Origin: Chloroflexota bacterium
GTDB taxonomy: Bacteria; Chloroflexota; Dehalococcoidia; UBA2985
Length of the DNA: 19,019 nucleotides
Reading direction: 5' to 3'
Assembly (NCBI GenBank): GCA_016210515.1
Contig: JACQTZ010000004.1
Location: 1 to 19,019, forward strand
Part shown: positions 13,956 through 19,019 of the stretch, piece after piece
How the letters are laid out: each line of letters begins with the position of its first letter
Position numbering within the stretch: position 1 is the stretch's first letter
The notes under the pieces: model-generated
What the model was told of the DNA's origin: nothing
The model's database searches: none
Seen by the model: the letters and a program-made list of their open reading frames with translations, nothing else
Made by a program: the position numbers and the translations under genes

Positions 13956-16844
13956 CTAAGGTTCCACACTCAGCCGCAGGCTAAAGTGGCCACTGCCGGA
14001 GACCTCCACCTCGGCAAAGGGATAGGCCATCCAGTGCCCAGGATGATAGTCACGTTGGGAGTCGTGGCGCCATTCCCATCGAGCGGGCGAGTCCAGGAAG
14101 GATACGACCTCGGGCCTGACCCAGGGAGTGCCCTCCACCACAGTGAGAGTAGCGGACAGGCCATCGGCGTAGCGGACTCCCATGGTGCTCCCCACCTCGA
14201 TTTCGCTGAGGCCTCGACTCCACTCCTGCCTCCACATTCTCAAAGGGTCCAGGGCAATAGGCACTTTGACCGAGACCTCTCCGCTGGTCTCGTACTCGAC
14301 AGCGATGCCTTTGCCATCTCGCTCCAGACTGAAGCTCTTCCGCACCTTGCCATCTGGGGAAACGAAGCTCAAGAGGCCCTCTTGTATGACAGGAGTATAC
14401 CTTTCATTGACCAGGAGTGCTCCATTGGGGAGCAGCTCCACAAAGGCCCCGTCCCAGGTGAAGAAGGACGGCCCACCCTGGCCTGCCTCACCTCTAGTCC
14501 AGTCCCAGTCGGTTGGACCTAGAAAAATAGGGGCGAACTGTGCGAGTGGCCCCACGAACTGGACAGGGCCTCGCCCTGGGATGAAGCCAAAGGCATACTC
14601 CAGCCGTCCGCCGTCGTCCTCAAACACCAGGAACAGGCGAGCATTGCTAAGGATGTACTCTTCCTCGCCGTCCAGGTCCAGGTCAGTCGCCTCCGCCACC
14701 GGTTCAACAGGTATGGTGCCGCGGGCAACGGCGTCGGCCCACCGAGTTGCTGCCACAATCTTGTTCACCTGGCGGAGGTCGTTGGCCCTCAGCCTGGCTG
14801 CGGGATGCAGGTAGGGACCGCCGGTGGCGGCCTTGCCCAGGTCAGGGTCGCGAGGCTTATAGTCCTGGTCGGTGCGCAACGTCTGCTCCCCGATGGCGTT
14901 GAAGTAGGAGAGCCAGGCCAGGGTGGTCAGGTCGTTGTCCGGAGCAGAGCGCAGGTTCTTCAAGGTCTCGTAGACGATGGTGCCGGGTGTCTTGTCGTCT
15001 CCCATCCTCCGCCCGCTGGGGATGGGAAGTCCATCCCGCCAGTAGGGAATGAAATCGGCGTAGGCCTCTATCCGCTGTCCTTTGGCAGCGAAGGGGGAGT
15101 GGCCGTCGGCGATGCCACCGTAGTAGTACTGGGAGAAGTAGGCGTTATAGTGGGCATCGCCCTCCATGGAGAAGCGAGGCAGCAACGTGTCCGCAGGCAG
15201 GCCGAGGTCGCCGTGGTCTATGACATGCCACCCCTGCTGGAAGAGGTCGCTGACCTTCATCACCTTGATCCAGGGGTGCTCGGCGAGCCAGCGCAGGTTG
15301 GCCTCCACCACCTCCTGGAAGCCCCAGGGAGTCACGTTGATGTCTGTGCCCAGGTTGACGAAACTCTCCTGGTCCGTATCCTGGGCCATGTCAACCAGGT
15401 TGCGACGGAACCACAGGTGAAGCCCGCCGTCGGTGCCTCGCCAGAGGTCCTGCTCGTTCCAGTTGGCATACGGATCGCTGCCCCATCGCGGATCCCAGGT
15501 AAACGTCCAGGGATAGCGCTGGAAGATGAGGCCGATGCCGTTGGCCCGATGGAGCTTGCCCGCCGCTCGGACCGCCTCTTCCATGCTCCCCCCAAACCAG
15601 CGGTAGTACTCCTGCTCGGCTCCTGCTGCCACCCATTCATATCCAGCGTCCTTGATGGTCTGGAGGTCTCGGACAGTTACCTGGCCCTCGTACGGGTTGA
15701 AGATTGGAGAACGGGGCAAGGCCAACTGTTGATAGAACTGCTGGGACAGGGCGATGGCCCTGGCGTTCACGTCCTGGGGCTGCCAGGGCATGAAGTGCCC
15801 ATAGGCCAAGGTATCGGCGGGCACGTCGCAGAGACCAGCCCCGTAACAGGCCCGCAGCCGGGCATACAGCCCCAGCTCCTCCGTCCAGGCCAGATACTGG
15901 GTCTGTTTCACTTCCAGGGTCACGGGCAGCCAGTACTTCTCTGCGCCATCCAGAAGGTAACGCCAGCCATAGGGCTTCACCTTCCCGTCGCGGTCGGTCT
16001 CCTGCCGGTCGTACCAGGATGCTACCCCGGCTGGGGTGCCAGGCCCCAGGATATTGCCGAACCAGATGGTCAGCCTAGCCCTCCCCTGGAGCGAGGCATC
16101 GCTGGATACCGGCTCTGTCCTGTCCAGCACCTCGGTAGCTCCGGAAGCGACGGCCAAGACCTGGAATCGGAACGGGCCTCCAGGGGCCGAGGACATGGCG
16201 CTCTGGTGAATGTCCAGGGTCACGTAGTCCAAAACAGAGTCGCTCTTGACCCCTGCGATGGCACCAGCCATGGGGCGGAAGTCTGTGCCAGCCATCTGGG
16301 CCGTAGCTCCTCCTGAGACCTTCACCAGCGTGTCCCAGGAAATCTCAGAGGCTTCTTTGCCGCCAGGCTCCAGTGTGTTGATCCCACCGTTGGCGAAGTC
16401 CAGGGCCAGGTAGAGGTCTGGAGGCTGCTCGGCGCGCAGGTCGAGGAGGTCAACTCGGAACCTGAGGAGGCTATTCTCCTGCCTAAAGTAGACGGCCACC
16501 ATGTCCTGCTGGTCGCCGCCGGCATCGCCCCAGGGGTCAAAGCCTCGCAGGTCTGCTTCGCCCCATTCCGGCCTATAGGCTGCTTCCTTCCTTGGGACCT
16601 GGACCGTGGGGGGAGTTGGCCTGGGCGTAGCGGTGGGCGTGGGCATCAGTGTCGGCGATGGGACCGGCGTTGCAGTCGACGGGAGGACAGGTGGAGTAGT
16701 TGGTGTGACGGTGGTGGTAGGTGAAACTGGCGGGGCTGGCTTTGCACAAGCGGAAATGGCAGAGAGGACAAGCAGCGCCATGAGAAAGGCTCCCGATACC
16801 CGTCGTTTTTTGGACGGGTCATGGAAGCACTGTCCGTTCAGCAC
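13956..16844 (-). CDS. Large predicted lipoprotein, paralogue of the downstream gene
   Basis: A 962-residue protein from GTG at 16844, which follows AGGAAAGGG and lies 36 bases below a good promoter; the frame is open to 17015 but that part lacks a binding site and overlaps the divergent promoter. The N-terminus KKRRVSGAF plus a hydrophobic core ends in the lipobox ISAC, with Cys33 the predicted lipid-bearing residue after LspA cleavage. A Pro/Thr-rich linker (34-84) follows, then the same architecture as the downstream protein: DPWGDAGGD (103-111), FRVDLLDL, FMPWQPQDVNA, IDHGDLGLP, ADGHSP, a GPYLHP block and DLDLDGEEEYILSN. Shared blocks such as RRMGD.KTPGTI.Y.TL.NLRSAPDN show common descent. 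There is no C-terminal anchor. An extracellular carbohydrate-active or binding role is inferred from weak resemblance to GH57/deacetylase-like barrels; no catalytic residues can be assigned. Confidence 0.8.
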   Translation of the reverse strand: MLNGQCFHDPSKKRRVSGAFLMALLVLSAISACAKPAPPVSPTTTVTPTTPPVLPSTATPVPSPTLMPTPTATPRPTPPTVQVPRKEAAYRPEWGEADLRGFDPWGDAGGDQQDMVAVYFRQENSLLRFRVDLLDLRAEQPPDLYLALDFANGGINTLEPGGKEASEISWDTLVKVSGGATAQMAGTDFRPMAGAIAGVKSDSVLDYVTLDIHQSAMSSAPGGPFRFQVLAVASGATEVLDRTEPVSSDASLQGRARLTIWFGNILGPGTPAGVASWYDRQETDRDGKVKPYGWRYLLDGAEKYWLPVTLEVKQTQYLAWTEELGLYARLRACYGAGLCDVPADTLAYGHFMPWQPQDVNARAIALSQQFYQQLALPRSPIFNPYEGQVTVRDLQTIKDAGYEWVAAGAEQEYYRWFGGSMEEAVRAAGKLHRANGIGLIFQRYPWTFTWDPRWGSDPYANWNEQDLWRGTDGGLHLWFRRNLVDMAQDTDQESFVNLGTDINVTPWGFQEVVEANLRWLAEHPWIKVMKVSDLFQQGWHVIDHGDLGLPADTLLPRFSMEGDAHYNAYFSQYYYGGIADGHSPFAAKGQRIEAYADFIPYWRDGLPIPSGRRMGDDKTPGTIVYETLKNLRSAPDNDLTTLAWLSYFNAIGEQTLRTDQDYKPRDPDLGKAATGGPYLHPAARLRANDLRQVNKIVAATRWADAVARGTIPVEPVAEATDLDLDGEEEYILSNARLFLVFEDDGGRLEYAFGFIPGRGPVQFVGPLAQFAPIFLGPTDWDWTRGEAGQGGPSFFTWDGAFVELLPNGALLVNERYTPVIQEGLLSFVSPDGKVRKSFSLERDGKGIAVEYETSGEVSVKVPIALDPLRMWRQEWSRGLSEIEVGSTMGVRYADGLSATLTVVEGTPWVRPEVVSFLDSPARWEWRHDSQRDYHPGHWMAYPFAEVEVSGSGHFSLRLSVEP

Positions 16845-16886
16845 TTGGGCATCCCTTTCCTCAGATGAGTTACCGGCAGCAGAGGA

Positions 16887-16915
16887 AGGATACGATAAGG
16901 TAGCAGCAATGTCGA
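16887..16915 (-). promoter_or_regulatory. Promoter of the large-paralogue operon
   Basis: Minus-strand TCGACA (16910-16915), a 17-base spacer and TATCCT (16887-16892): 5/6 and 4/6 of consensus. The predicted leader to GTG 16844 is short, about 36 bases, which supports that start over the longer frame. Confidence 0.5.
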
Positions 16916-16989
16916 GGTTGTCCGGCCGTGGCGACAGGGCCTCTTGATTGTTGCCGGCTTCACCAAACCCTGGCCGCAGGCCACGCGAT

Positions 16990-17018
16990 TTGACCCCCGC
17001 GTTTGTCCATGCCATACT
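16990..17018 (+). promoter_or_regulatory. Promoter of the membrane protein/TauE operon
   Basis: TTGACC (16990-16995), a 17-base spacer and CATACT (17013-17018) preceded by TGC: a 5/6 -35, a 4/6 -10 and an extended -10. The leader to the TTG at 17098 is about 73 bases. It lies back to back with the promoter at 16887-16915. Confidence 0.5.
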
Positions 17019-17097
17019 GCGCTTGGGCCACAGGATACATCAATTGTGGAGCGTCAACCTGCCGCAGGCGGGCTACCTAAGGAGGTGTGTCATAAGG

Positions 17098-17484
17098 TTG
17101 CTGGAGGTGGTGCCACTAAGGTCAGTGGGGTGGATACGATGGATCGCTCGCATATTGGCCCTCCTGATTGCCCTTTTCGTACTGACATGGAACATTGCCG
17201 GGGCGGTAGACTTGATAGGAGGGGCTTCCTGGCAACTCACGGAATTCCTTGAGGGTGTCGTGCTCTTGTGCGTTGGTGCCAGCATGGTCCTGGCATGGCG
17301 ATGGGAGAGGCTGGGCGGCTTATTGTGCGTACTGGAGGGGATCGCCCTTGGCATCGTCATCCTCCTTACCGCCGACGTCAACAAGATCCGCGTGTTCCTG
17401 ACGCTTAGCCTACCCCTCGTAGTTATCGGGGCAGCGTTCCTGTTTGCAGACCGAGGAGCGGGTATTGCCCATCGGAAGGATTGA
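17098..17484 (+). CDS. Small four-segment membrane protein, unknown function
   Basis: About 128 residues if it starts at TTG 17098, which lies 12 bases after a strong AAGGAGG (17079-17085). An ATA at 17092 has better spacing but is a rare start, and GTG at 17107 or 17110 follows a second GGAGGTG-like site, so the exact start is uncertain. Four hydrophobic stretches are visible: ILALLIALFVLTW, LEGVVLLCVGASMVLAW, LGGLLCVLEGIALGIVILL and VFLTLSLPLVVIGAAFLFA. The protein ends with a short basic tail. It is not recognised as a named family; DUF-type four-helix membrane proteins look similar. It is the first gene before a second small membrane protein and a TauE/SafE permease, so it may serve the same transport function. 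The longer open frame to 16948 is rejected because the promoter lies inside it. Confidence 0.7.
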   Translation: MLEVVPLRSVGWIRWIARILALLIALFVLTWNIAGAVDLIGGASWQLTEFLEGVVLLCVGASMVLAWRWERLGGLLCVLEGIALGIVILLTADVNKIRVFLTLSLPLVVIGAAFLFADRGAGIAHRKD

Positions 17485-17573
17485 CAAGAGCCAAACGACC
17501 GCAGTACGCTTTAACCCACGTCAGACGGTTCCAGAGCTTGTCCGACAGGCAGCCCAGGTGAGAATCGGGAAGC

Positions 17574-17855
17574 ATGAGTCTGAAGATAACGGAGCCCCTC
17601 TGTAGATGGCTCAGGGTGCTCAACTCTCGGGGGAGAGTCCAGCGGGTGTCCCTCTTCCTTGCCTTGCTCCTGATGGTATGCGGCGGAATGTTTCTTGTCG
17701 TTAACACTCTGTCGGACCTCTTTGCAGGCGGAACCCTTCCTGGCGCGGTGGTTCTCGTGGTCACGGTGAGCATCTTCTCTGTGCTGTACGGTACCATCGC
17801 GGCCCGTATTCTTGGAGTACTCGGCGTCAGCCCCTTCGAGAAGACAGAGTTGTAG
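17574..17855 (+). CDS. Small two-segment membrane protein preceding the TauE/SafE gene
   Basis: A 93-residue protein with a basic amphipathic start (residues 1-25) and two hydrophobic segments, LFLALLLMVCGGMFLVV and VVLVVTVSIFSVLYGTIAA. The ATG at 17574 has only a weak GGGA ribosome binding site. It ends one base before the TauE/SafE start codon, so translation of the two is almost certainly coupled. I do not recognise the family. The tight link suggests an accessory subunit or partner of the permease. The gap of 89 bases after the preceding small gene shows nothing clear. Confidence 0.7.
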   Translation: MSLKITEPLCRWLRVLNSRGRVQRVSLFLALLLMVCGGMFLVVNTLSDLFAGGTLPGAVVLVVTVSIFSVLYGTIAARILGVLGVSPFEKTEL

Positions 17856-17856
17856 A

Positions 17857-18951
17857 ATGGAAACCGGGCTTCAAGGACAGGTAGCTGCCAGCTTCATTAC
17901 TCTGGAACCCGCAACTGTCGCCGCCCTCATTATCCTGGGATTCCTTGGGGGTCTTCTTAGCGGATTCATCGGGTCCGGGGGCGCTTTTGTTCTAACCCCA
18001 GGAATGATGGCCCTGGGAGTTGACGGTGCTGTGGCCGTGGCAAGCAACATGGCTCACAAGTTTCCCAAAGCGATGGTGGGGGCCTGGGCTCGGAGGAGGT
18101 TGGGGCATGTGGACTTGAGGCTTGGCCTGGTCATGGGGGCAACGGCCATAGTCGGCGTTCAGGTTGGCATCGTACTCCAAAAGCTGGTCATCGCGACGTG
18201 GGGCCAGGCAGGCTCGAACCTTTACATCAGTCTGGTCTTTGTAGTAGTCCTGTGGGTCGCTGGAAGCTACATGCTGCGCGACGGATTGAGGGCCGAAAAA
18301 CGGGGCCCTGGAGATACACGCGTAACGCTTTCGGACAGAATCGCGCGGATAAAGGTCCCACCCTTGCTCACTTTCAACCAGGCCGGTACCACGGTCTCCT
18401 TCTGGGTCATCGTTCCGCTGGGTTTCCTTACAGGGCTTCTTGCGGCAACAATTGCAGTAGGAGGGTTCATAGGCGTCCCATCTTTGATATACGTCGTCGG
18501 CGCGCCGGCGTTTGTTGCCAGCGGCACCGAGCTTGTCATCGCCTCAGTCATGGGGCTTGTCGGGGCGTTCACCTGGGCGCTGGATGGTTTTGTAGATGTG
18601 CGGTTGACGGTTTTGATACTGGTTGGTTCGCTGTTTGGGGTCCAGGTTGGCGCCCTTGCCACCATGTACGTCAAAGAGTCCATGATCAAGGTTGTGGCCG
18701 GTGCTGTAATGCTCATGGCGGGAGTAAGCAGGGCCATGGTAATACCAGTATACTTGACCGACCTGGACGTGCTGTCGCTGCCTCAATCGGTCTACTCCGC
18801 CCTTGAGACGGTGAGTCTGACATTGCTCTTCTGCACCTTGCTGGGTGCCGGTGCTATCATCCTGTACCCACTCATAAAAGGAAAGCGGTCTGAGGTCGCA
18901 CTGAGGCTGCATGGCTCCCCAACTGTGGAGCGCCACTCCAGATTGCCGTGA
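17857..18951 (+). CDS. TauE/SafE-family permease (sulfite exporter-like)
   Basis: A 364-residue integral membrane protein of the TauE/SafE (formerly DUF81) family, which exports sulfite, sulfoacetate or other organic anions, though substrates are mostly unproven. Two related halves are seen, as typical: the first begins GFLGGLLSGFIGSGGAF (28-44), the second GFLTGLLAATIAVGGFIGVPSL. About eight hydrophobic segments are present, with a longer polar central loop of about 30 residues. The start ATG lies one base after the stop of the 93-residue membrane protein, so it relies on coupling; no strong ribosome binding site is seen. The last seven residues (ERHSRLP) and the stop codon lie inside a dispersed repeat copy, so the natural C-terminus was probably changed by its insertion. 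The family is secure; the transported anion is unknown. Confidence 0.88.
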   Translation: METGLQGQVAASFITLEPATVAALIILGFLGGLLSGFIGSGGAFVLTPGMMALGVDGAVAVASNMAHKFPKAMVGAWARRRLGHVDLRLGLVMGATAIVGVQVGIVLQKLVIATWGQAGSNLYISLVFVVVLWVAGSYMLRDGLRAEKRGPGDTRVTLSDRIARIKVPPLLTFNQAGTTVSFWVIVPLGFLTGLLAATIAVGGFIGVPSLIYVVGAPAFVASGTELVIASVMGLVGAFTWALDGFVDVRLTVLILVGSLFGVQVGALATMYVKESMIKVVAGAVMLMAGVSRAMVIPVYLTDLDVLSLPQSVYSALETVSLTLLFCTLLGAGAIILYPLIKGKRSEVALRLHGSPTVERHSRLP

Positions 18952-19019
18952 GATGGGGTCGCACCCCCATCACTTCGGCAAGTCCGATTCCATCGGACTC
19001 CGCCCCGATTTCTTCGGGA
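18927..19019. repeat. Copy 3 of the dispersed repeat (inverted, cut by window end)
   Basis: Read on the minus strand, this stretch repeats the 3645-3847 element. 18927-18951 matches 3772-3796 in 24 of 25 positions, and CTTGCCGAAGTGATGGGGGT (18963-18982 inverted) is identical to 3693-3712. About 40-50 bases present in copy 1 between these blocks are missing or shortened. A hairpin GTCCGAT/ATCGGAC follows (18982-18998). The left part overlaps the end of the TauE/SafE coding sequence. The outer end lies outside the window. Confidence 0.7.

Noticed and set aside
14805..16316. A 503-codon open frame on the plus strand opposite the large lipoprotein gene
   Set aside because: It has no domain features or ribosome binding site, while the opposite strand encodes a conserved paralogue with a lipobox. 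Long antisense frames are expected in GC-rich genes.
16845..17015. N-terminal extension of the large lipoprotein by 57 residues
   Set aside because: It would push the lipobox to residue 90, has no ribosome binding site and overlaps a promoter. The GTG at 16844 gives a normal lipoprotein signal.
1..19019. CRISPR array, prophage or transposase-bearing insertion sequence
   Set aside because: No regularly spaced direct repeats, integrase, phage structural gene or transposase was found on either strand.

Overview
The window looks like chromosomal DNA of a GC-rich bacterium, most likely a Chloroflexota member (Dehalococcoidia-like). This is inferred, not proven. The hints are the short hairpin repeats whose ends read GTCATT...AATGAC, the lspA-rluD-gltX gene order, proteins with Pro/Thr-rich linkers that suit a cell surface without a conventional outer membrane, and a P-II protein of divergent T-loop type. 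No phage, insertion sequence with a transposase, or CRISPR array is visible.

Layout. Positions 1-1799 (minus strand) hold the start of an SDR oxidoreductase, a hairpin repeat, an alpha/beta hydrolase and a GlcG/HbpS-type protein; the last two form one unit. Positions 1927-3616 (plus) hold an ammonium transporter and a P-II protein, preceded by a striking four-part operator-like array with 11-bp spacing. Positions 3645-3847 are a 203-bp repeat element with short inverted ends. Positions 3978-7587 (minus) hold lspA, an RluA-family pseudouridine synthase and gltX as one tight operon, then trxA with its own promoter and a selenocysteine tRNA (anticodon TCA) just downstream of it. Positions 7751-9890 (plus) hold a second repeat copy, a RimI-like acetyltransferase and a zinc-domain methyltransferase. 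Positions 10034-10594 (minus) are a two-CBS-domain protein with an intrinsic terminator. Positions 10962-16844 (minus) hold two very large exported paralogues in tandem, one a predicted lipoprotein and the other apparently C-terminally membrane anchored. Positions 16990-18951 (plus) hold two small membrane proteins and a TauE/SafE-family permease. The permease runs into a third repeat copy, which supplies its last codons.

How the genes fit together. Amt and P-II form the usual ammonium uptake and sensing pair. LspA is the enzyme that would process the predicted lipoprotein at 13956-16844. The selenocysteine tRNA implies a selenoprotein machinery elsewhere in the genome, as no selenoprotein gene was seen here. 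The most novel material is the tandem pair of roughly 960-990-residue surface proteins, the RING/FYVE-like zinc domain fused to a methyltransferase, the operator array before amt, and the dispersed repeat family that has become part of a coding sequence. Start sites were often moved inward from the longest open frame because a promoter or ribosome binding site lies inside it.
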